Below are positions 6,075 to 12,449 of a stretch of DNA of 19,560 nucleotides, one piece after another. Each line of letters opens with the position of its first letter. Position 1 is the first letter of the stretch. Position numbers and translations under genes: made by a program. Source of the stretch: Geobacter sp. UBA4074 (GTDB lineage Bacteria > Desulfobacterota > Desulfuromonadia > Geobacterales > Pseudopelobacteraceae); contig DFYU01000139.1 of assembly GCA_002383415.1 (NCBI GenBank), forward strand, positions 1 to 19,560. The letters are read 5' to 3'. Below the pieces are notes generated by a model, which ran no database searches, was not told the DNA's origin, and worked only from the letters and a program-made list of their open reading frames with translations.

Positions 6075-7067
6075 TCAGCTGAAAAAGGCTGAGGGACCTT
6101 CGAGCAGCTGCCAGTCGGCCTCGTTGAAGATGGCGCTACAATGAGCAACGGTGTGGCCCCGTCCTTCTTCGGTTTTTTCGAGTACATCGCGGGGGTTTGC
6201 ACCGCTCTCGGCCCAGAACAGGTTGGCGCCGGCCAGGGCACCGATGCCGCAGGGTTCGTGGGTGCAGTTGCCGATGACGGTGTGGGGTACGGCCAGTCGG
6301 GTTATTGCAACGATCTGGGCCATACGCAGCTCGCTGATCATACCTCGTTCCGCTAGGGTGGTGCCCGGAATGCTGATGCGGCGTGCCGCGCCACTGAAGG
6401 CCGGCTGATGGGCGGCGGTGAACAGGATCAGTTCAGCCAGCTCCTGGTTGCTGTGTTCCGGGCCGACCGGCTCGACACAGGTTCCCACCACCAGACCTGC
6501 TTCCTTAAAGGCCCTGATAGACCTGAGGCGCGCATCCGGCGCAATGTCGCTATCGGTGCCTTCTCGTAGCCGCAGAGCGTGATAGACGCCGTTGAAACCG
6601 GCATCTTTCAACAGGCGCGCCCCGGATTCCTGCTGATCCCCTACGTTGGCTATCAAGATCGTTTCAGGGTGCAGCCGTCGCCTGACCTCTTTGCCATATT
6701 CACAGAATTCGGCCAGATCGAAGGAAGCGGTGGCCATCAGGTAGATGGCGTTGACGCCGTTTCGTTCAAAGGCAAGGGCGGTCTGAACCGCATCGTCCGG
6801 GCTGATCTGAGAAGATCCTTTAAAGATGCCGTTTTTGGCAGCAAAGGAGCAGAACATGCAGTTTTTGGGGCAGGGGGCCAGATTGAGCGCAAATTGGCCA
6901 TGCACCTCAGCCCTGTTTGCACAGAGCCGGGCTGAAAGCGCCCGTGAGGCAGCCAACACTTGATAGTTCTCGGATGATGTTGGCGGTAGCGAGAGCAGGT
7001 ATACAATTTCATCGTCTGTCAGACGCACGTCGTTGAGCGCCTTGGTAATCAGGTTGTTCAGATGCAC
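6075..7067 (-). CDS. BioB-like radical SAM protein of unknown function
   Basis: This 330-residue enzyme has the radical SAM signature CPKNCMFC (C66, C70, C73), which binds a [4Fe-4S] cluster for S-adenosylmethionine cleavage. The layout resembles the biotin synthase/HydE/PylB group: short N-terminal helices (LTDDEIVYLLSLP), the cluster motif early, then a TIM-barrel-like body (ILIANVGDQQESGARLLKDAGFNGVYHAL, GTCVEPVGPEHS) and a conserved-looking tail (GNCTHEPCGIGALAGANLFWAE). It lacks a B12-binding or SPASM domain. I cannot assign the substrate. The GTG start at 7067 has a good AGGAG site seven bases upstream. It follows the double-cubane reductase and activase genes and is coupled to a TIGR04283 transferase, so it may act with a low-potential electron donor and a sugar-transfer step; this is inference. 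Confidence 0.85.
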   Translation of the reverse strand: MHLNNLITKALNDVRLTDDEIVYLLSLPPTSSENYQVLAASRALSARLCANRAEVHGQFALNLAPCPKNCMFCSFAAKNGIFKGSSQISPDDAVQTALAFERNGVNAIYLMATASFDLAEFCEYGKEVRRRLHPETILIANVGDQQESGARLLKDAGFNGVYHALRLREGTDSDIAPDARLRSIRAFKEAGLVVGTCVEPVGPEHSNQELAELILFTAAHQPAFSGAARRISIPGTTLAERGMISELRMAQIVAITRLAVPHTVIGNCTHEPCGIGALAGANLFWAESGANPRDVLEKTEEGRGHTVAHCSAIFNEADWQLLEGPSAFFS

Positions 7068-7299
7068 GACTGCTCCTTTTGGCGTTTATTTTTGCGAGCA
7101 AGGCAGGGACCAGTACAGATAGACCCGACAGGACAAAGGAACCCAGCACCAGCGGCGAGGCGATGTCAGCCAGGTTGTTGATCTGGGCTAGCCTGACACC
7201 AGCATTTAGTGTGCGCCCGCCGGGGATTCCGGCGGGCTGGATTCGGCACCCCTCTTTGCAGTGGGAAACCGGACGGATTCTGAAACGCTCAGTCCACAT
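7009..7299 (-). pseudogene. Short reading frame holding a C-terminal remnant of a TVP38/TMEM64 gene
   Basis: The 316-bp gap 7068-7383 holds an open frame starting at ATG 7299 behind a good AAGGAGG site. Its first ~30 residues match nothing I know. From about 7206 to 7075 it reads NAGVRLAQINNLADIASPLV, continuing as LGSFVLSGLSVLVPALLAKI, which lines up without gaps with the C-terminus of the TVP38 protein at 9507-10187 (NAGASLASITSLSDIASARV, then LGSFALLGLFALVPALYSRF). All upstream TVP38 sequence, including the VTT core, is missing, and the frame runs on into the radical SAM gene. The likeliest reading is the decayed 3' end of a second TVP38 gene that once stood between the activase and radical SAM genes. 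A functional one-helix protein is possible given the ribosome site. Confidence 0.6.
7215..7237. repeat. GC-rich perfect inverted repeat between activase and radical SAM genes
   Basis: GCCCGCCGG and CCGGCGGGC form 9-bp perfect arms around the loop GGATT. It would be a very stable RNA hairpin. No T-run follows on either strand, so it is not a standard terminator. GGATTC (GAATCC on the minus strand) occurs at 7224, 7239 and 7275. The hairpin lies where TVP38 homology begins to fade, at the junction of the remnant with unknown sequence. Confidence 0.5.
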
Positions 7300-7323
7300 G
7301 GTTAGAACCTCCTTTCGTATAAA

Positions 7324-7350
7324 GTAGGCTGGGAAATAATAACAGCCTAC
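7324..7350 (-). terminator. Inverted repeat after the activase gene; possible terminator or operator
   Basis: GTAGGCTG and CAGCCTAC form perfect 8-bp arms around an 11-nt AT-rich loop, 34 bp beyond the activase stop. On the minus strand the second arm is followed by only TTT, so termination would be weak. It also lies just upstream of the ribosome site of the TVP38-remnant frame and could instead be a protein-binding site. Confidence 0.35.
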
Positions 7351-7383
7351 TGCTAGAATTCAAAACTGTAAGCCAAACTCGAT

Positions 7384-8148
7384 TTAGTCCATTTCTGCAT
7401 GATGCAGTAATTCAGCCTGAAGAGCGGCTCCCAGGGCACCGACAATTGAAGGATATTCCGGCACCAGAACCGGTACTCCCAGTTCCTGCTCAAGGAGTGC
7501 TATCATTGACCTGTTGTTGGCTACCCCGCCGGAAAAAACCAGATGATCCTCTACACCGATCTTGCGCACCATGGTGGCCAGTCGATTGGCTACCGCTAGA
7601 TGAACAGCCTTGGCAATCTCCGCTGGAGGTACACCACCATTTTTCAATGAAACGACCTCTGATTCGGCAAATACGGCGCACATACTGTTTATGGGTGTGG
7701 CTTGTTCAATACTGGCTGCTGCGGCGCAGAACTCTGACATACTGTAGCCCAGTGAGACCGCCATCATTTCTAGAAATCGCCCGGTGCCGGCTGCACACTT
7801 ATCATTCATCTGAAAATTTTGTATCTTACCGTCGGCAGTAAGGCTGATTACCTTTGAATCCTGCCCCCCCACATCAAGAATAGTACGGCACTGTGGGAAG
7901 AAGTAGCGTGCTCCCATAGCATGGGCCTTGATTTCCGTGATGACATCCACCTCAGCATGTTGCTGCACCAGATGGCGTCCATATCCGGTTGCGACAGCCC
8001 TTACCGGTGCATATTCCGCAATAAACGCAAGGGCCTGCTTGTGGGGCTCGAATCCGCTTTCCGCAACGTCGTGAGAGGTAATGGCCCCCTGTTTGAGCGC
8101 CACTACCTTGATGGTCCGTGAGCCTAAATCAACACCTACCTTCACCAC
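7384..8148 (-). CDS. ATP-dependent activase of the BadF/BadG/HgdC family (double-cubane reductase activator)
   Basis: A 254-residue ASKHA-fold ATPase. Visible motifs are the N-terminal phosphate loop VGVDLGSRTIK, TGYGR, ILDVGGQDSK at 90-99, NDKCAAGTGRF with C118, SMCAVFAESEV with C157, and FSGGVANN near the end. C118 and C157 match the two cysteines that, in HgdC-type homodimers, bind one shared [4Fe-4S] cluster. The family uses ATP hydrolysis to push a very low-potential electron into a partner, here the double-cubane protein encoded just upstream. E. coli YjiL, beside YjiM, is a comparable pair. The gene starts with GTG; its first base is the last base of the partner's TAG (TAGTG), and AGGGGG precedes it. 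A second GTG one codon on has better spacing and may be the true start. Confidence 0.93.
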   Translation of the reverse strand: MVKVGVDLGSRTIKVVALKQGAITSHDVAESGFEPHKQALAFIAEYAPVRAVATGYGRHLVQQHAEVDVITEIKAHAMGARYFFPQCRTILDVGGQDSKVISLTADGKIQNFQMNDKCAAGTGRFLEMMAVSLGYSMSEFCAAAASIEQATPINSMCAVFAESEVVSLKNGGVPPAEIAKAVHLAVANRLATMVRKIGVEDHLVFSGGVANNRSMIALLEQELGVPVLVPEYPSIVGALGAALQAELLHHAEMD

Positions 8149-9437
8149 TACCCCCTGATCTGCTCAATAAACGCCTCAACTCTGGTCTTGAGTTGCCCCA
8201 CATCATCGGGTGAGTAGTCCGACTCAATAGTCATAAAGGGGATGCCCCGCTCTTCGCAGGCCTTGCGCAGCTTGACCGCCTCAATGTTGTAGGTGTGACA
8301 GAACTGGAGGCAGTAATCGATAATACCCTGTGCCCCTGATTCTTCGTATTCCTTCAGCACCTGGTCAATTCGCTCGGTGTTGGGGGTAAAGCAGGAGCAG
8401 TCAATTTGCATGTAACGTTCTGTCAGTCGTTCCAGTTGCTGTTCTAGTGTGGTGGCACCTTCATCAATCAGATCTTTGTAGTAGCGGGTACCGATACAAC
8501 TTTCTTCATTCACCACCACCGCGCCGGAGGTCTCGATGATGTTGTGCAGTTTCCAGTTGGGAAGCGCCATCGGAGTACCAGAGACCATGATCCGCGGTGT
8601 TGCGGCAGGAGCCACGGCTATCCCCTGTTTGATCCGCTCTTCCAACTCATCACAAAGGATGTTGACCTTTTCACTAAAGCGGTTGGGCTCGTCATAGAAG
8701 GCTATCTGCTCGATAAGTAGCATATCCTTGCCACTGATCGGCGCTGGATTGTGGTGGCGCAGACGGTTTAGACGCTGAAGCGCCTTGCGTTTGGCATTGA
8801 TGGTGACAATAGCCTGCTGCAGCTCTTCAAAGCCGGTCTCCATGCCGGTTATCTTGTCTACAGCAACCTTGAACTCCTTCACCTCATCCAGCCAGAGCGC
8901 CTTGTCCTTTTCCCGTTTCATCTGGGGAATTTCCATCACATGGGTTGGTACATATTCATCCAGCAGTTCCCAGGTCTTTTTCTTGGCATCGCAGGTGGTT
9001 TCGCCATAGACAAAATCAACGGCCTGAAAGTAAGGGCAGATCTTGCCGACCTTGAAACCAAAGGCGGACTTGACCATGGGACAGATGTTGCGAGGCAGCA
9101 CCTTCTCCGCATCGGTAATGGAACCCTGAGCGCCGCCGCACAAACCAACACAGACACCGCCAGCAGCTACCACCACCTCTTCAGGTATGTAGACACAGAA
9201 GGTGCCGATCACCGGCTTGCCTGCATCCTTGGCAGCCATTAACTCATCAATACGACCAGTGTGGATGTTTTCCACCATGCCGTCAAAGTAGGCCATCTGT
9301 GCTGGACGGTTCTTCTGGGAGAGGAAGATGTTGGTGTAGGCCTGGGTCAGCATGGCCGGCATGCCAGAAAAACGGGGTACATCCATGCCGAGCTTTTCCC
9401 AAAGTTGCGGGTCTGATTTGACTTCGAAACTACTCAT
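8148..9437 (-). CDS. Double-cubane-cluster anaerobic reductase / 2-hydroxyacyl-CoA dehydratase-like protein (HgdB/YjiM family)
   Basis: A 429-residue member of the HgdB/BcrB/FldC superfamily. Its length and single-subunit layout fit the stand-alone double-cubane-cluster proteins (YjiM type) rather than paired dehydratase subunits. It has 13 cysteines, among them C81, C96, C100 (GGVCVGLCGGAQG), C119, C134, C149, C314 (EESCIGTRYY), C347/C349 (IDCSC), C376 and C380 (DYCLQFCHTYNIEA). The C-terminus has IESDYSPDDVGQLKTRVEAFIEQ, typical of the superfamily. Such proteins take low-potential electrons from the ATP-driven activase and reduce small, hard-to-reduce substrates; the physiological substrate is mostly unknown. 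The ATG at 9437 has AAGGAG eight bases upstream. It is coupled to the activase gene and lies 69 bp after the TVP38 gene with no terminator between them. Confidence 0.9.
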   Translation of the reverse strand: MSSFEVKSDPQLWEKLGMDVPRFSGMPAMLTQAYTNIFLSQKNRPAQMAYFDGMVENIHTGRIDELMAAKDAGKPVIGTFCVYIPEEVVVAAGGVCVGLCGGAQGSITDAEKVLPRNICPMVKSAFGFKVGKICPYFQAVDFVYGETTCDAKKKTWELLDEYVPTHVMEIPQMKREKDKALWLDEVKEFKVAVDKITGMETGFEELQQAIVTINAKRKALQRLNRLRHHNPAPISGKDMLLIEQIAFYDEPNRFSEKVNILCDELEERIKQGIAVAPAATPRIMVSGTPMALPNWKLHNIIETSGAVVVNEESCIGTRYYKDLIDEGATTLEQQLERLTERYMQIDCSCFTPNTERIDQVLKEYEESGAQGIIDYCLQFCHTYNIEAVKLRKACEERGIPFMTIESDYSPDDVGQLKTRVEAFIEQIRG

Positions 9438-9506
9438 GGGTTCTGTCTCCTTTTGGTTTAAACAGTTGAAAGATTGAACTTCTTTGATGGTAAGGGATGT
9501 GCCGGA

Positions 9507-10187
9507 TCATACGTCTGCAGGTCTTTTAAACCTGCTATACAGGGCTGGCACCAGGGCAAACAGCCCCAGCAGGGCAAAGGAGCCTAGCACACGGGCAGAA
9601 GCGATATCAGAAAGACTGGTGATGCTAGCCAGACTGGCCCCGGCATTGACGTAGACGAAGCCACCTGGAATGATGCCGAAGAAGGTGCCCAGCACAAAGG
9701 TGGAGAGCCGCAGGCGGGTCAGCCCGGCGGCCAGGTTGATCAGAAAGAACGGAAATAGAGGGACAAGTCTGAGAAACAACAGATAGTTGAATCCCCTTTC
9801 TTCAAGCTCCTTGTTAATCCCTTCAAGCTTGTTGCCAAATTTTGAAAGCACGGAATCCCGTAGCAGATACCGAGTAACCAAAAAAGAAAGGGTGGCCCCG
9901 ATGGTGGCGGCGCTAACGGCATACACGGTACCCAGCCAGGGGCCAAAGATGGCGCCGGCCGAGAGCGACAGGATGGTGGCGCCGGGCAGGGCCAGGCCGG
10001 TCTGGATGATGTAGATCGTCATGAAGGCCGCTACCATCAGCAGGGCGTGCTCGGCGTAGTACTGCAGCAGCAGCTGACGGTTGGCCTTGAGGCTCTCCAG
10101 GGTTAGGAAACGGCCCAGATCAAGGTAGAAAAACAGCCCTACTGCTGTGAGTCCGATCAGTACAATAATCAGTTTGTTTTTAGTCAT
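9507..10187 (-). CDS. TVP38/TMEM64 (VTT/DedA-like) inner-membrane protein
   Basis: About 226 residues with several hydrophobic helices. An N-terminal TM is at about 5-25. The VTT-type core includes GLALPGATILSLSAGAIFGPWLGTV, split by a charged stretch (LLRDSVLSKFGNKLEGINKELEERG), then FLRLVPLFPFFLINLAAGLTRL, the family's signature region, and a last TM ending in LVPALYSRF. Family members are thought to act in lipid scrambling or membrane transport; some bacterial members sit in selenium, mercury or arsenic clusters. I chose the ATG at 10187 rather than one 11 codons upstream because it forms an ATGA overlap with the DUF3047 stop. A decayed relative of this gene's 3' end lies at 7075-7206. Confidence 0.88.
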   Translation of the reverse strand: MTKNKLIIVLIGLTAVGLFFYLDLGRFLTLESLKANRQLLLQYYAEHALLMVAAFMTIYIIQTGLALPGATILSLSAGAIFGPWLGTVYAVSAATIGATLSFLVTRYLLRDSVLSKFGNKLEGINKELEERGFNYLLFLRLVPLFPFFLINLAAGLTRLRLSTFVLGTFFGIIPGGFVYVNAGASLASITSLSDIASARVLGSFALLGLFALVPALYSRFKRPADV

Positions 10188-10837
10188 GGTTTTGTCGAAA
10201 GTGCGATCTCGCCGTACCACGCGGTGGCCTCGGCGCCAGTGTTATCGGTGTCGGTCATAATCGCCACGGCGCCGGCTAAGGGCGGGTCTTCACCAAACAT
10301 ACGGCGGTAGTCGGCCAGGATGTCGCGTTGTTCGCTGACCCACTGGCCGGCCATGGCAGGGCCTGATTGGACGGCCAGCAGCATGGCATTGGCGGTAAAG
10401 GCATTGGGGACAAACTCGCCTTTGGGCAGCTTGTTGGCCCAGATGTAGTTGATGGCACGCATCTGCCAGAAGAATCTCCCCGGAAAGACCACGTAGACCC
10501 GGGCGGCATAGTCGTCGCCCTGCTTGGTCCGTTCGTTGCCTGCAGCGATGGTGCCGGCAACCTTCCAGCTCCACTGCAGGTAGCGGTACCTGTGCGGGTC
10601 AAAACTCATTTTTTTGCTGATGCCGGAGGCAGCGTCTTTGGCATGGGCCTTCACTACGCTACGTCCGTCCTCCTGAACGATCCGGTAGCTGGTGGTCCCT
10701 TTGAAACTCTTGGGTTCCCAGCCTTTCAGGCCTTCACTTGCAAAACGGGAGACCACCAGTTCATCGGCCTGGGCGGAGAGACTGAAAAGGGTGCTAGCGG
10801 TGAAGAGCAGCAGGGCGGTAACGAACAGTTTGCTCAT
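10184..10837 (-). CDS. DUF3047 exported protein
   Basis: A 217-residue protein. The first ~24 residues (MSKLFVTALLLF, ending in SLSAQA) form a Sec signal peptide. The mature part looks like a beta-sandwich of the DUF3047 type: VSRFASEGLKGWEPKSFKG near the start, YLQWSWKV, GDDYAARVYVVFPG, INYIWANKLPKG, and TDTDNTGAEATAWYGEI near the end. The function of DUF3047 is unknown; the fold prediction and the exposed tryptophans hint at ligand or carbohydrate binding, which is speculation. The ATG at 10837 is supported by the signal peptide and by the ATGA overlap with the upstream Fe-S gene. Both flanking overlaps (ATGA at each end) tie its production closely to the HdrD-like Fe-S protein and the TVP38 protein. 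Confidence 0.85.
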   Translation of the reverse strand: MSKLFVTALLLFTASTLFSLSAQADELVVSRFASEGLKGWEPKSFKGTTSYRIVQEDGRSVVKAHAKDAASGISKKMSFDPHRYRYLQWSWKVAGTIAAGNERTKQGDDYAARVYVVFPGRFFWQMRAINYIWANKLPKGEFVPNAFTANAMLLAVQSGPAMAGQWVSEQRDILADYRRMFGEDPPLAGAVAIMTDTDNTGAEATAWYGEIALSTKP

Positions 10838-11904
10838 GGGAGTCTCGAAAAACGTAGTAGTAGTCGGTTGAACCAGCGCCTGAACGATGCTGCCGGCTTG
10901 TCTGAAAAACTGCCGGTGCCGGTTAACAGGTCGGCAACATGGGCGGTTGGTGTCACGCTGGACAGGGTTTCGCAACAGCCGGCGCAGGATGATACCAGCG
11001 GACGCTCGGCAGCTTCGCCACCGATCAAGGTCGCCTCTTTACGCACAGTGCCGGGAACACAGCCTTCCACTATGCCGCCCTGGCCGCAACAGCGGGTTAC
11101 GGTTCCGCTGGATGGCAATTCCTCAATCCGGTAACCAGTAAGCTTAATCAGTTTACGCACGGCTTTGTGTTGTGCCAGATCAAAACGCGCAGGACAGGGA
11201 TCATGCACCGAGACCGTGCCGAGCGTCACCTCTGGTACGCTTGTCGGCTGTTCAGCAAGCAGTTCATAGACGCTGTGTACTTCGATATCCTGTCCATGTT
11301 TTTTTAGGATTTTGCTGCAACCTGGGCAGGCGGTCAGCACACGAGTGATCCCATACGTTTTGAGCCGCTGCTGCAGACGGTTAAAAATGGTGTTGAACTG
11401 TTTTTCCAACCCCAGGTCGTGCGATATCTTGCCACAGCAATCCAGCACCAGCCCAATGGACCGATCATGGTGCTGTAGTCGCCTGAACAGTTCTTTGGTT
11501 GCAGCAGGCCGCGTTCCGGGCAGAGAACAGCCAGGGAAGAACACGGTCCGGCAGTTGGCAGGGATCTGGTCGCGCCTGAATAGCACAGAACCACCCAGCC
11601 GTTCATAGGTAAGCCACGGTTTATAGGGTTTGAGGTCAACCAGCCCCTGGGCCGTTGCTTGCTGCCGCATGGCAAGAAACTGGGATGATGGGGAGAGCTG
11701 CTCCGGACAGACGACATCGCACAGCCCGCACAGGGAACAGCCGTAGGCGGTCAGCAGGTTGTCGGGATTACTCCCGCGCTTGGCTATGGCGGCCGGTGTG
11801 CCGTGCTGCTGCAAAAATGCGCATGGGCGCACACATTCGCCACAGGACGTACAACGGGCGGTCATGTCCGACATGACCGCCCTGAGAGATTGCTGCGTTG
11901 TCAT
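10834..11904 (-). CDS. HdrD/GlpC/LutA-like (Fe-S)-binding oxidoreductase with two CCG domains
   Basis: A 356-residue soluble protein. Two ferredoxin-type [4Fe-4S] motifs lie at C18-x2-C21-x2-C24-x3-C28 and C56-x2-C59-x2-C62-x3-C66. Two CCG domains follow: C126, C156-C157, C193 and C196, then C237, C272-C273, C307 and C310. In heterodisulfide reductase HdrB/HdrD, CCG cysteines hold noncubane [4Fe-4S] clusters that reduce disulfides; in GlpC and LutA they pass electrons to quinones or partners. No flavin domain is visible, so a partner is needed. It follows an exported rhodanese by 9 bp and ends in an ATGA overlap with the DUF3047 gene. The ATG at 11904 has only a weak ribosome site; an in-frame ATG at 11874 lies inside a 27-nt perfect palindrome and is an alternative start. 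Confidence 0.88.
   Translation of the reverse strand: MTTQQSLRAVMSDMTARCTSCGECVRPCAFLQQHGTPAAIAKRGSNPDNLLTAYGCSLCGLCDVVCPEQLSPSSQFLAMRQQATAQGLVDLKPYKPWLTYERLGGSVLFRRDQIPANCRTVFFPGCSLPGTRPAATKELFRRLQHHDRSIGLVLDCCGKISHDLGLEKQFNTIFNRLQQRLKTYGITRVLTACPGCSKILKKHGQDIEVHSVYELLAEQPTSVPEVTLGTVSVHDPCPARFDLAQHKAVRKLIKLTGYRIEELPSSGTVTRCCGQGGIVEGCVPGTVRKEATLIGGEAAERPLVSSCAGCCETLSSVTPTAHVADLLTGTGSFSDKPAASFRRWFNRLLLRFSRLP
11856..11882. repeat. 27-nt perfect palindrome inside the 5' end of the Fe-S oxidoreductase gene
   Basis: GGGCGGTCATGTC and GACATGACCGCCC are exact reverse complements separated by a single C at 11869. In the message it could fold as a 12-bp stem with a 3-nt loop, 23 nt into the coding sequence and covering an in-frame ATG (11874). 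It could be an operator, or a structure that controls start choice or translation. It encodes codons 8-17, just before the first cluster cysteine. Confidence 0.65.
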
Positions 11905-11913
11905 GGCTGCTGC

Positions 11914-12330
11914 TTACCGGCCCTTGACAAATATCTGCGGAAACTCCCAACCAGCAATGCCGTCCTCCAGGATCTTCATACGATCTTCAGGCACCCCTTT
12001 GCTGAGCAGATAGTCGTAGCTGTTTTTGGCGCCGGACTTGCCGCGGGGGCAGATCACGATTACCGGTGCCTTGGACTGGCTGATGATCGGCAGCACTTTG
12101 TCCAGGCGAGCCTTTTCTTCGGCTGATTTAGCCGGGAAGGCGTTGGTTTCGATGGAGCCGGGCAGGTGCTGTTTCTCAAAATCGGCAGCCGGTTGGATAT
12201 CCACCAGAATCAGTTCCTGCTTCTGATCCATCAGTTGTTTGAGCTCTTCCGACTCGATAAAGTTGGCGGCCAGGGCGCTGGCTGCAGTCAGCAGGGTAAA
12301 GGTCAGGGTCAGTGCCATACGTTTCATCAT
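11914..12330 (-). CDS. Exported rhodanese-like sulfurtransferase
   Basis: A 138-residue protein. The first ~20 residues (MMKRMALTLTFTLL, ending in ALA) are a Sec signal peptide, so it is probably periplasmic. One rhodanese domain follows, with ELILVDIQPAADFEKQHLPGS (first signature) and the active-site loop CPRGKSG with its catalytic cysteine, then GWEFP near the end. Rhodaneses carry sulfur as a cysteine persulfide; single-domain exported forms can also handle selenium or reactive sulfur. I chose the ATG at 12330 because AAGGAG lies at good spacing and the signal peptide begins there; upstream codons are not family-like. It is the first gene of the long minus-strand run, and its promoter faces the LysR gene. 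The catalytic call is firm; the acceptor is unknown. Confidence 0.88.
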   Translation of the reverse strand: MMKRMALTLTFTLLTAASALAANFIESEELKQLMDQKQELILVDIQPAADFEKQHLPGSIETNAFPAKSAEEKARLDKVLPIISQSKAPVIVICPRGKSGAKNSYDYLLSKGVPEDRMKILEDGIAGWEFPQIFVKGR

Positions 12331-12344
12331 GATAAGCTCCTTGT

Positions 12345-12393
12345 ATTCGAAAAATCGAATGTTTTTGATACCAACTGTTGGCTTGCCTGGCAA
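12345..12393 (-). promoter_or_regulatory. Rhodanese-operon promoter with three inverted repeats (candidate LysR operators)
   Basis: On the minus strand, -35 TTGCCA (12393-12388, five of six), a 17-bp spacer and -10 TATCAA (12370-12365, four of six) predict transcription from about 12358. Three perfect inverted repeats overlap it: TTGCCtGGCAA (12383-12393) over the -35, CCAACtGTTGG (12371-12381) in the spacer, and ATTCGAaaaaTCGAAT (12345-12360) over the start point. The last has the T-N11-A form of LysR sites. The 119-bp gap separates the operon from the divergent LysR gene. Confidence 0.6.
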
Positions 12394-12449
12394 ATGGATA
12401 ATATGGTAAAAATCGCACATTAGTATCTATTAAACCGATAGGATTGCAG

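Noticed and set aside
7215..7237. The GC-rich hairpin as a Rho-independent terminator
   Set aside because: No T-run follows on either strand, and it lies inside an open frame with a ribosome site ahead of it.
7068..7383. A cobalamin or c-di-GMP riboswitch before the radical SAM gene
   Set aside because: I looked for the B12 box and the GEMM core in this gap on both strands and found neither; the sequence is better explained by the TVP38 remnant.
10837..10975. A 46-codon N-terminal extension of the DUF3047 protein
   Set aside because: It lies in the coding region of the upstream Fe-S protein; the signal peptide and ATGA overlap support the ATG at 10837.
10367..11141. Long plus-strand open frames (up to 255 codons) opposite the DUF3047 and Fe-S genes
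   Set aside because: They are the antisense shadow of well-supported genes with clear motifs, have no ribosome sites and encode low-complexity, unrecognisable sequence.
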